Assembly (NCBI GenBank): GCA_903859265.1
Contig: CAIOLZ010000025.1
Span: forward strand, 1-12,990
Direction: 5' to 3'
DNA length: 12,990 nucleotides
From: an uncultured beta proteobacterium
GTDB taxonomy: Bacteria; Pseudomonadota; Gammaproteobacteria; Burkholderiales; Burkholderiaceae_C
The translations under genes and the position numbers were made by a program. Below, in pieces: positions 1 through 5,720 of this stretch. A model generated the notes under the pieces. It worked only from the letters and a program-made list of their open reading frames with translations. It was not told the origin of the DNA and made no database searches. The first letter of the stretch is position 1; each line of letters begins with the position of its first letter.

Positions 1-165
1 CCGTGACCTCCACTCGGGAAGGTCGGGTTATGTCCCGCCAAACAGGTGCCGACGACGCCGGCTTGACTACCCGTTCCCGATCAATTCAGGTGGGGGAGTT
101 TGAAGTGGCCATACCAGGGGGAAATTGGGTGGCCATCGGGGGATCAGCCTCTGCTGATTGCTGAT
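1..165. mobile_element. Probable terminal segment of an IS21-like insertion sequence (partial, runs off the left edge)
   Basis: Two imperfect direct repeats sit head to tail: 92-112 (gggggagtttgaagtggccat) and 117-136 (gggggaaattgggtggccat). A third G-run followed by a short palindromic stretch (gatcagcctctgctgat, 141-157) comes next. Repeated 'GTGGCCA ... TCCCC' blocks of about 20 bp at the ends are, from memory, characteristic of a group of IS21-family elements in Proteobacteria, where they serve as multiple transposase-binding sites. No transposase domain is visible because the element would lie mostly outside the window. The outer boundary near 160-170 is inferred from where the repeat pattern stops, and no target duplication can be seen. 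The first 66 bases hold no gene I can support. Confidence 0.45.
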
Positions 166-672
166 TTCCACCATCAAGCAATATGACTGAGTGCACTGGA
201 GGTGCCAGGGGTGTTCACTGATCGGCAGTAAAAATCCGTTCTCGTTGAGGTTAAGTCCGGACTTGACGATGGATGCGGTGCCAGTGTCAATTTGAACGCC
301 TTTGAACTCTTCCAGTTGGTAGTCGGGGCGCATAACGAGTTGGCCATCTCGCCATACATCACCGATTCGAATAAGCGCCAAAGTTCCTGCTGAAACCCAA
401 ACGCGCTTTTGCAGCCTGGCTGGTGCAGTGCAATAAGGGGAAAGCAGCACCGACGGGTCCGAGATGAACCGGTCGTCAATGACTCGAGACAAATGGATAA
501 AGACAGAAGGTTGCTTGCGCCGAATCGACCGATCTGGGAACGTTACGTCTCCGAACCAGTCAATGCGCCAGTCAGTTCGATCCTGAGGAAACACCGAGAT
601 TCTTGGTGTTTCACTCGGGAAACTATCTTCATCAACGCTTTCTTGGGGGAAAGTCTTATTGATTTTTCTCAC
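67..672 (-). CDS. Hypothetical protein, C-terminus probably replaced by IS sequence
   Basis: I do not recognise a domain in this 201-residue product. It is charged, with no signal peptide or membrane segment. Residues ~110-170 look like a folded, conserved-type segment rich in aromatic residues and histidine (for example EHPWHLQCTQSYC at 154-166). From about residue 170 the composition changes abruptly to a Pro/Trp-rich tail (…RWPPNFPLVWPLQTPPPE…). That tail is encoded by the G/C-biased repeats at 92-136, so it looks like translated IS end rather than native protein. The native gene was probably longer and is now truncated. The start is GTG at 672, 41 bp after the lipA stop on the same strand, and no terminator is visible between them, so read-through from the lip operon is possible. 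It could equally be a decayed pseudogene. Confidence 0.5.
   Translation of the reverse strand: MRKINKTFPQESVDEDSFPSETPRISVFPQDRTDWRIDWFGDVTFPDRSIRRKQPSVFIHLSRVIDDRFISDPSVLLSPYCTAPARLQKRVWVSAGTLALIRIGDVWRDGQLVMRPDYQLEEFKGVQIDTGTASIVKSGLNLNENGFLLPISEHPWHLQCTQSYCLMVEISNQQRLIPRWPPNFPLVWPLQTPPPELIGNG
92..136. repeat. Two imperfect ~20-bp direct repeats (putative IS-end transposase-binding sites)
   Basis: Copy A is at 92-112 and copy B at 117-136. Both begin GGGGGA and end GTGGCCAT, with an AT-richer centre. The pitch of about 25 bp and the location next to a disrupted gene fit the repeated end sequences of IS21-like elements. The repeats are read directly from the sequence; the assignment is inference. 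Confidence 0.55.
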
Positions 673-695
673 TAACTTCTAATTTTTCTCATTAA
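662..695 (-). repeat. 20-bp tandem duplication at the start of the hypothetical gene
   Basis: The 14-mer atttttctcactaa (662-675) recurs as atttttctcattaa (682-695), with 13 of 14 bases matching and a 20-bp offset. On the minus strand each copy reads TTA(A/G)TGAGAAAAAT. The upstream copy starts a six-codon frame, ATG AGA AAA ATT AGA AGT TAG. Its stop overlaps the GTG start of the downstream gene (TAGTG). Both frames begin Met-Arg-Lys-Ile. Confidence 0.7.
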
Positions 696-713
696 CTACT
701 GATTGTTCACATT

Positions 714-1748
714 TCAAGCCATCGCGTGGCTGGCTTGTTGGTCGGCGTGGTAGCTGCTGCGCACCATGGCGCCCACAGCGGCATGTTTGAAACCCATTTT
801 GTAGGCTTCGGCCTCAAACATTTTGAAAGTGTCTGGGTGCACATAGCGCCGCACAGGCAGGTGGCTGGTCGAGGGCGCCAGATATTGGCCGATGGTCAGC
901 ATGTCAATGTGGTGCGCCCGCATGTCGCGCATGACTTCCAAAATCTCGTCATCGGTTTCACCCAGACCCACCATCAAGCCGCTTTTGGTCGGTACTTCGG
1001 GGAAGAGTGACTTGAATTTTTTCAGCAGGTTCAGACTGAACTGATAGTCCGAGCCCGGGCGCGCCTCTTTGTACAGACGCGGGATCGTTTCCAGGTTGTG
1101 GTTCATAACGTCGGGCGGCGCGGCCTTGAGTATCTCCAGCGCGCGGTCGTCACGTCCGCGAAAGTCTGGCACCAGAACCTCGATCTGCGTTTTGGGAGAC
1201 AGTGCGCGGGTTTTGCGAATGCATTCGACAAAGTGGCCGGCGCCACCGTCGCGCAAATCGTCGCGGTCCACGCTGGTAATGACTACGTAACTGAGCTTGA
1301 GTTGCGCGATTGTTCTGGCAAGGTTATCGGGTTCGCTGGCATCGAGCGGGTCAGGTCGGCCGTGGCCCACATCGCAGAACGGGCAGCGTCGGGTGCACTT
1401 GTCGCCCATGATCATGAAGGTTGCGGTGCCTTTGCCGAAGCATTCCCCAATGTTGGGGCAACTGGCTTCTTCGCAGACCGTCACCAGCTTGTTGGCCCGC
1501 AGCACGTCCTTGATTTCATAAAACCGGGTGCTGGGTGATCCCGCCTTGACCCGGATCCAGTCCGGCTTTTTGAGTACCTCGCCCGCCTGCACTTTGACCG
1601 GTATGCGCGACAGTTTGGCGGCCGCCTTTTGTTTGGCCGTCGGATCATACTGGTCGGGACTTTGCACTTCGCGCACGGTCTGGCTGGGGGCAGGGGATTT
1701 TTCGCTGTGGCTCATGGCGCTGGGTTGGGGCTTGGACAGACGCTTCAC
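714..1748 (-). CDS. lipA: Lipoyl synthase LipA
   Basis: This is a radical S-adenosylmethionine enzyme that inserts two sulfurs at C6 and C8 of protein-bound octanoyl groups, giving the lipoyl cofactor of pyruvate and 2-oxoglutarate dehydrogenases and the glycine cleavage H protein. Both iron-sulfur ligand sets are present. The auxiliary cluster motif C-x4-C-x5-C is at Cys92, Cys97 and Cys103. The radical-SAM motif C-x3-C-x2-C is at Cys118, Cys122 and Cys125. The family's C-terminal R-S-S-Y motif is at 330-333, and its serine ligates the auxiliary cluster. The 344-residue length includes a Pro/Ser/Gln-rich N-terminal extension of about 50 residues. The GTG start overlaps the lipB stop (GTGA), which suggests translational coupling. 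An in-frame ATG at 1715 (residue 12) is an alternative start. Neither start has a strong ribosome-binding site. It is the third gene of the DUF493-lipB-lipA operon. Confidence 0.97.
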   Translation of the reverse strand: MKRLSKPQPSAMSHSEKSPAPSQTVREVQSPDQYDPTAKQKAAAKLSRIPVKVQAGEVLKKPDWIRVKAGSPSTRFYEIKDVLRANKLVTVCEEASCPNIGECFGKGTATFMIMGDKCTRRCPFCDVGHGRPDPLDASEPDNLARTIAQLKLSYVVITSVDRDDLRDGGAGHFVECIRKTRALSPKTQIEVLVPDFRGRDDRALEILKAAPPDVMNHNLETIPRLYKEARPGSDYQFSLNLLKKFKSLFPEVPTKSGLMVGLGETDDEILEVMRDMRAHHIDMLTIGQYLAPSTSHLPVRRYVHPDTFKMFEAEAYKMGFKHAAVGAMVRSSYHADQQASHAMA

Positions 1749-2434
1749 GGCGTCAGGTACGTTACGAGCTTGTGGCTCAGGATGTCAGCGGCTTCGTCCC
1801 AGCTGACGGGGACCCCGATTGTAGAAAGATCAACGGTTTGCAACTTTTCATAGCCGCAGGGGTTGATACGGGAGAAGGGTTCCAGGTCCATGGCGACATT
1901 CAACGCCACACCGTGGTAGGTGCAATTACGGGAGACTTTGATGCCCAGCGCCGCTATCTTTCCCAGGCCCGTGAAATCGGGTTGCAGTGTGTCCGTGCGG
2001 CGCTCCAATCTCGCGTGTCCCTGCGGATCATCCAGACGCACATAGATACCGGGCGCGCCGGGGACGCGGTGGCCTGTGACGCCAAAGTGCAGCAGCGTTT
2101 TGATGACTGCTTCTTCGATCCGGTACACGTACTCTTTGACGAAGTATCCGGCGCGCCTGAGGTCCATCAGTGGATAGGCCACCACTTGTCCCGGGCCGTG
2201 GTAGGTCACCTGTCCGCCGCGGTTGGTCGGGATGACCGGTATATCGGCCGCATTGAAAATGTGTTCTGGCTTGCCGGCCAGCCCCTGGGTGAAAACGGGG
2301 GGGTGCTGGCAAATCCACAACTGGTCACCGGGTTCGGCGCCAGGTTCGGCGGTTCTCGCCTGGGTGAAAGTCTGCATGGCTGCATAAGCGCTCGCATAGT
2401 CTTGCAGGCCCAATCGGACAATTGAAATTGCCAT
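1745..2434 (-). CDS. lipB: Octanoyl-[acyl-carrier-protein]:protein N-octanoyltransferase LipB
   Basis: LipB transfers octanoate from octanoyl-ACP to the lipoyl-domain lysine of target enzymes, the step before LipA; it acts in the cytosol. The 229-residue protein carries the family signature R-G-G-x-x-T-Y-H-G-P-G-Q around 72-83. The catalytic lysine lies in GLGKIAALG (Lys159) and the acyl-thioester cysteine in INPCGYE (Cys193). A stretch at about 134-156, between the conserved G-x-Y-V segment and GKI, appears longer than in the E. coli enzyme and is charged, so it is probably a surface loop. The ATG at 2434 follows the DUF493 stop by 2 bp, and the 3' end overlaps lipA by 4 bp. The three genes are therefore very likely co-transcribed. 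Confidence 0.97.
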   Translation of the reverse strand: MAISIVRLGLQDYASAYAAMQTFTQARTAEPGAEPGDQLWICQHPPVFTQGLAGKPEHIFNAADIPVIPTNRGGQVTYHGPGQVVAYPLMDLRRAGYFVKEYVYRIEEAVIKTLLHFGVTGHRVPGAPGIYVRLDDPQGHARLERRTDTLQPDFTGLGKIAALGIKVSRNCTYHGVALNVAMDLEPFSRINPCGYEKLQTVDLSTIGVPVSWDEAADILSHKLVTYLTP

Positions 2435-2436
2435 TG

Positions 2437-2814
2437 TTACAGCACGACTTTGACCATCGGATGCGTCGATAGCGTGCGGTAGATCTCGTCGAGTTGCTCG
2501 CGGCTGGTGGCGGTCACGGTGATGGTGACACCCAGGTAGTTGCCACCCTTGCTTTCGCGCAGCTCAATGCTTGTGGCATCAAATGCCGGATCAAATTGGT
2601 GCGCAATCGATGTGATGGCATGCACCAGACCATCGACTTTCGCGCCCATCACTTTGATAGGAAACGCTGACGGATACTGAATCAGTGACTCTGACGTCGT
2701 CGCGGGGCCCGGTGCGGGCGACTGGGGTGGTGATGTTGGGTCGGACAAGGAGGTCTCGCTAAAAAGTGACCGGCAAATTATGGGTGACCAACTGTTGTGA
2801 TGTCGAAGAGGCAA
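2437..2814 (-). CDS. DUF493/YbeD-like protein
   Basis: This small cytosolic protein belongs to the DUF493 (YbeD) family. Family members fold like an ACT/regulatory alpha-beta domain and are commonly found directly upstream of lipB; no biochemical role is firmly established. The recognisable core starts at LIQYPSAFPIKVMG (44-57) and runs to the last residue, ending in HPMVKVVL. The longest frame starts at ATG 2814 and gives 125 residues. Its first ~22 residues (Trp/Cys/Arg-rich) are unlike the family, whereas …SDPTSPP resembles the usual N-terminus. TTG at 2748 is therefore my preferred start, giving 103 residues. Neither start has a clear ribosome-binding site. A -10-like CATAAT (minus strand, 2777-2782) lies between the two candidates and would exclude the ATG if it is used. 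Confidence 0.9.
   Translation of the reverse strand: MPLRHHNSWSPIICRSLFSETSLSDPTSPPQSPAPGPATTSESLIQYPSAFPIKVMGAKVDGLVHAITSIAHQFDPAFDATSIELRESKGGNYLGVTITVTATSREQLDEIYRTLSTHPMVKVVL
2777..2782 (-). promoter_or_regulatory. Candidate -10 element for the DUF493-lipB-lipA operon
   Basis: On the minus strand the hexamer CATAAT matches the sigma-70 -10 consensus at five of six positions. A TTCGAC hexamer (2802-2807) lies 19 bp upstream as a poor -35. A start site near 2770 would leave a short leader before the TTG start at 2748. This is pattern matching only. Confidence 0.3.
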
Positions 2815-2853
2815 TTTTCAACAGGGGGCTGGCGCGCCCGGAGGGTTTCTACG

Positions 2854-2859
2854 TATAAT
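2854..2859 (+). promoter_or_regulatory. Candidate atp operon promoter (-10 TATAAT)
   Basis: A perfect sigma-70 -10 hexamer, TATAAT, lies about 60 bp before the first gene of the atp operon, in the divergent gap between the lip and atp operons. I see no good -35 hexamer at 16-18 bp upstream, where the sequence is GC-rich (ggcgcgcc, 2831-2838), so activation or an unusual -35 may be involved. The expected start site is near 2866. Confidence 0.5.
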
Positions 2860-2915
2860 CGTTGGCTGTGCTTAAAACACTGTTTGTAACCTGGCTGTAA
2901 TGTGGCGTGGTGACA

Positions 2916-3428
2916 ATGAATCAAGATTTGGCGGGATCTGGCCCTGGCCTTGCGGTGGATGAGGAAATCTCTGATTTCACGCCCTTGACAGCAGAGCAGG
3001 CTAAAGCGCTTGCGCTCAAGAGCCCGTCGATATCGCCCTGGCGAGTTGTGGCGTGGCAGGTCATTGTGGGTACGGTGGTTGCCCTTCTGGCCTGGTTGGT
3101 TACGGGGCAGCGCTTGGTTGGGGTGTCGGCGGCATGGGGTGGCCTTGCGGTGGTTTTACCTGCTGCGCTTTTTGCGCGTGGAGTGACCGGCAAGTTTGCC
3201 AGGTCGAACGTTGGTTCGGCAGTCGCAAGCTTCTTCTTGTGGGAGTTTGTCAAAATTTTGGTAACGATAGCCGTCATGTATGGTGCCTATCGTTCGGTCG
3301 GTGCACTGAGCTGGCCTGCCATGTTGGCAGGACTGGTGCTGACCATGAAGGTTTATTGGGTGGCTTTGGGCGTTAGATCCAGGCCGCATTCGGTGCAAGT
3401 TGAAACGCTTAACGGCAAAAGTAACTGA
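2916..3428 (+). CDS. atpI: ATP synthase subunit I-like membrane protein (AtpI)
   Basis: This small inner-membrane protein heads the atp operon. AtpI/UncI-type proteins are thought to help assemble or stabilise the c-ring; they are not part of the finished enzyme. From ATG 2916 it has 170 residues. An acidic soluble N-terminus of about 40 residues is followed by four hydrophobic helices near 46-64, 70-92, 102-127 and 138-156. A lysine (in FVKILV) lies within helix 3 and another (LTMKVYW) within helix 4. GTG codons at 2907 and 2910 are in frame, but the ATG is the more likely start; the upstream ribosome-binding site is weak. The assignment rests mainly on membrane topology and position before atpB, because the family is poorly conserved. 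Confidence 0.85.
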   Translation: MNQDLAGSGPGLAVDEEISDFTPLTAEQAKALALKSPSISPWRVVAWQVIVGTVVALLAWLVTGQRLVGVSAAWGGLAVVLPAALFARGVTGKFARSNVGSAVASFFLWEFVKILVTIAVMYGAYRSVGALSWPAMLAGLVLTMKVYWVALGVRSRPHSVQVETLNGKSN

Positions 3429-3442
3429 TACGAGTAACTGAT
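3420..3442 (+). repeat. 10-bp direct repeat spanning the atpI stop and atpB start
   Basis: The sequence agtaactgat occurs at 3420-3429 and again at 3433-3442, offset by 13 bp. The first copy holds the atpI stop codon (TGA, 3426-3428). In the second copy the same TGA overlaps the atpB start as TGATG. This looks like a 13-bp tandem duplication of a former overlapping stop/start junction. Confidence 0.7.
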
Positions 3443-4319
3443 GGCTGCTGAAGAAAACGCTGCGGAACACGGGCTCACGGCTGGTGAGTACATTGGTCAC
3501 CACCTGACACATCTGCGAACGGGTCACCAGTCGGGTGTCATCGACTTCTCTGTTTTTAACATTGACTCCATTTTCTGGTCGGTGCTGCTGGGTTGCCTTG
3601 GGATGTTAGTGCTGTGGCGCGTGGCCCGCACTGTGACATCGGGTGTACCGGGCCGGTTGCAGGCGGCGGTGGAAATTCTGCTTGAAATGGTGGATACCCA
3701 GGCCAAAGGCATCGTGCACAACGCTGAGTCGCGCAAGTTCGTAGGGCCATTGGCGTTGACCGTATTCGTGTGGGTTTTCCTGCTCAATTCCATGGACTTC
3801 CTGCCTGTCGATCTGTTTCATACCGTGTTTGCGGTAGCCGGACTCGAAAAAACCATTGAGCACTTCCGTGTAGTGCCTACCGCGGATTTGTCCACCACTC
3901 TGGGCATGTCGTTCTCGGTTTTGCTGGTTTGCCTGTATTACAACGTCAAGATCAAAGGTATTGGTGGCTGGGCGCACGAGCTTGTCACTGCGCCATTTGG
4001 CACCAGCAAGAACCCCGTGTTTGCTTTGATTTTGGGTGTGCTGAACTTCGGCATGCAGATGATTGAGTTCACCGCCAAAACCGTCTCGCACGGCATGCGG
4101 TTGTTCGGGAATATGTACGCTGGCGAGCTGGTGTTCATGTTGATTGCACTCATGGGTGCAGTCGGGTTTGGGTCGGCTACGGGCATCGCCTTGTGGTTTG
4201 GTAATGTCGTTGCGGGCACGGCTTGGGCAATCTTTCACATTCTGATTGTTGCCCTGCAAGCTTTCATCTTCATGATGTTGACCTTGGTGTATGTGGGGCA
4301 GGCCCACGACCACCACTGA
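3441..4319 (+). CDS. atpB: F-type ATP synthase subunit a
   Basis: This is the Fo stator subunit that forms the two proton half-channels against the c-ring in the inner membrane. The 292-residue polytopic protein carries the invariant motif H-G-M-R-L-F-G-N-M-Y-A-G-E-L-V-F. Its essential arginine is Arg220 (equivalent to E. coli Arg210) and its conserved glutamate Glu229. The C-terminal helix holds His266 and Gln272 within AIFHILIVALQAFIFM, equivalent to E. coli His245 and Gln252. The Arg-to-Gln spacing is about 10 residues longer than in E. coli, because of a Gly/Ala-rich insertion near 238-258. A hydrophilic N-terminus precedes the first helix (about 43-62). No clear ribosome-binding site precedes ATG 3441, so translation may be coupled to atpI. 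Confidence 0.97.
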   Translation: MAAEENAAEHGLTAGEYIGHHLTHLRTGHQSGVIDFSVFNIDSIFWSVLLGCLGMLVLWRVARTVTSGVPGRLQAAVEILLEMVDTQAKGIVHNAESRKFVGPLALTVFVWVFLLNSMDFLPVDLFHTVFAVAGLEKTIEHFRVVPTADLSTTLGMSFSVLLVCLYYNVKIKGIGGWAHELVTAPFGTSKNPVFALILGVLNFGMQMIEFTAKTVSHGMRLFGNMYAGELVFMLIALMGAVGFGSATGIALWFGNVVAGTAWAIFHILIVALQAFIFMMLTLVYVGQAHDHH

Positions 4320-4326
4320 GTTGTCA

Positions 4327-4373
4327 GTTTTCTTTTTGCTTTTTTATTAACTTGAATCCGTAGGAGCTCTTAA
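4327..4373 (+). promoter_or_regulatory. U-rich leader and strong ribosome-binding site of atpE
   Basis: The 54-bp gap after atpB contains a T-rich run (about 4327-4347) followed by AGGAG at 4362-4366, seven bases before ATG 4374. E. coli atpE is known to have a U-rich translation enhancer that raises synthesis of the c subunit, which is needed in about ten copies. This arrangement looks analogous; the function here is inferred. Confidence 0.5.
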
Positions 4374-4622
4374 ATGGAACACGTTCTTGGTTTTGTCGCT
4401 TTGGCAGCTGGTTTGATCATTGGTCTGGGTGCTATCGGTGCCTGTATCGGTATCGGCATCATGGGAAGCAAGTACCTGGAGTCCGCAGCCCGTCAGCCAG
4501 AATTGATGAACGAACTGCAAACCAAAATGTTCTTGCTGGCTGGTCTGATTGACGCGGCGTTCCTGATTGGCGTTGGTATCGCCATGATGTTCGCGTTCGC
4601 CAACCCGTTCGTGTTGAAGTAA
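4374..4622 (+). CDS. atpE: F-type ATP synthase subunit c
   Basis: This is the proteolipid that forms the rotating c-ring of Fo. The 82-residue helical hairpin has a glycine-rich first helix ([14 protein letters not shown]), the polar loop R-Q-P-E-L (40-44) that contacts gamma and epsilon, and a second helix with the proton-carrying carboxylate Asp60. The residues around Asp60 are Ala and Phe, and the polar Gln/Ser/Thr sodium ligands of Na+-type rings are absent, so the ring should be proton-coupled. The start is fixed by AGGAG at 4362-4366. Length and sequence are typical of betaproteobacteria. Confidence 0.98.
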
Positions 4623-4658
4623 GCCCTTTCGCCTCATCCAACCTAGAGAGGTGTTGTT

Positions 4659-5129
4659 GTGAGTATTAACGCAACATTCTTCGCGCAACTGGCGGTGTTT
4701 TTTCTGTTGGTAATCTTCACGATGAAATTCGTGTGGCCACCGATTGCAAAGGCACTGGACGATCGCGCACAGAAAATCGCTGACGGTCTTTCCGCAGCAG
4801 ACAAAGCAAAAGCTGAGCTGACTAGCGCCAACAAGCGTGTGGAAGACGAGCTCTCCAAGTCAAAGACAGAAACTGCTGCCCGTCTGGCTGACGCCGAGCG
4901 CCGCGCCATGGCAATCGTCGAAGAGGCCAAGGCGAGAGCTACCGAAGAAGGCAACAAAATCATTGCCGCAGCCAAGGTTGAGGCCGAGCAGCAAACCGTC
5001 AAGGCCCGCGAGACACTGCGTGAGCAAGTGGCCGCTTTGGCCGTCAAGGGTGCCGAGCAAATCCTGCGCAAAGAAGTCAATGCAAGTGTTCATGCGGACC
5101 TTCTGGGCCGCCTGAAGACTGAGCTTTAA
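4659..5129 (+). CDS. atpF: F-type ATP synthase subunit b
   Basis: This is the peripheral stalk subunit that dimerises and links Fo subunit a to F1 through delta. The 156-residue protein has one N-terminal membrane helix (about 7-26) ending in the family's W-P-P turn (26-28). A long, highly charged Ala/Glu/Lys-rich helix follows, of the type that forms the right-handed coiled coil. The start is GTG at 4659, with AGAGAGG at 4645-4651 as the ribosome-binding site. No second b or b' gene is present, so a homodimer is expected. It ends 9 bp before atpH. Confidence 0.97.
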   Translation: MSINATFFAQLAVFFLLVIFTMKFVWPPIAKALDDRAQKIADGLSAADKAKAELTSANKRVEDELSKSKTETAARLADAERRAMAIVEEAKARATEEGNKIIAAAKVEAEQQTVKARETLREQVAALAVKGAEQILRKEVNASVHADLLGRLKTEL

Positions 5130-5138
5130 GAGGACGCC

Positions 5139-5669
5139 ATGGCTGAACTCGCCACCATTGCAAGACCTTATGCGGAGGCGCTTTTTGAGGCTTCTGAAAA
5201 AGATTTGGGCAAAGTATCCGCATGGGTTGATGAATTGGCACAGATAGCAGCCAACGTGCAGTTGCTGCAATTTGCCGACAGTCCCAAAGTTACTCCCGCG
5301 CAGGTGTTTGACGTGATTGCCAGTGTGGCCAAGTCCGCACTCGACGAGCATGCAAAAAATTTCCTGCGTGCGGTTATCGCCAATGGTCGTCTGAGCGTTT
5401 TGCCGGAAATTGCGTCGCAATTCCGGGCTTTGGTGAATGCGCAGAGCGGTTCGTCCGACGCGGTGGTGTACAGCGCATTTCCGATCGACAGCGCCGCCCT
5501 TGCTGAAGTTGCCACAACGCTCGAAAAGCGATTCGGTCGCAAGCTCAACGTCACGGTTGAACTCGAGCCCGAGTTGATTGGTGGCATTCGCGTGGTGGTG
5601 GGTGACGAAGTTCTTGACACCTCTGTCAAGGCGCGTCTGGAACAAATGAAAGTGGCACTGACGGCGTGA
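5139..5669 (+). CDS. atpH: F-type ATP synthase subunit delta
   Basis: Delta caps the alpha3-beta3 head and binds the C-terminus of the b dimer, completing the stator (bacterial equivalent of OSCP). The 176-residue protein has the all-helical N-terminal domain (about 1-105, beginning TIARPYAEALFEAS). Its C-terminal part carries the family signature around ELIGGIRVVVGDEVLDTSVK (143-162). AAGAGG at 5128-5133 precedes the ATG at 5139, overlapping the atpF stop. The length is typical. The 51-bp gap to atpA holds the atpA ribosome-binding site. Confidence 0.97.
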   Translation: MAELATIARPYAEALFEASEKDLGKVSAWVDELAQIAANVQLLQFADSPKVTPAQVFDVIASVAKSALDEHAKNFLRAVIANGRLSVLPEIASQFRALVNAQSGSSDAVVYSAFPIDSAALAEVATTLEKRFGRKLNVTVELEPELIGGIRVVVGDEVLDTSVKARLEQMKVALTA

Positions 5670-5720
5670 GGCGTCTGGCCTCTCGCTATCAGTCATAACT
5701 AAAGAAAGAAGGAAAGAGTC

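Noticed and set aside
1..66. A plus-strand frame ending in an Arg-rich segment (stop at about 101-103)
   Set aside because: Only about 33 codons are visible, with no recognisable motif. It might be the tail of an IS-encoded gene but cannot be supported.
1772..2425. A 217-codon plus-strand frame opposite lipB
   Set aside because: It is the complement of a clear LipB coding sequence and has no motif of its own.
2872..2901. Possible second atp promoter: TTAAAA, 18-bp spacer, TGTAAT
   Set aside because: Initiation would fall near 2908, almost on the start codon. The TATAAT at 2854 gives a more ordinary leader.
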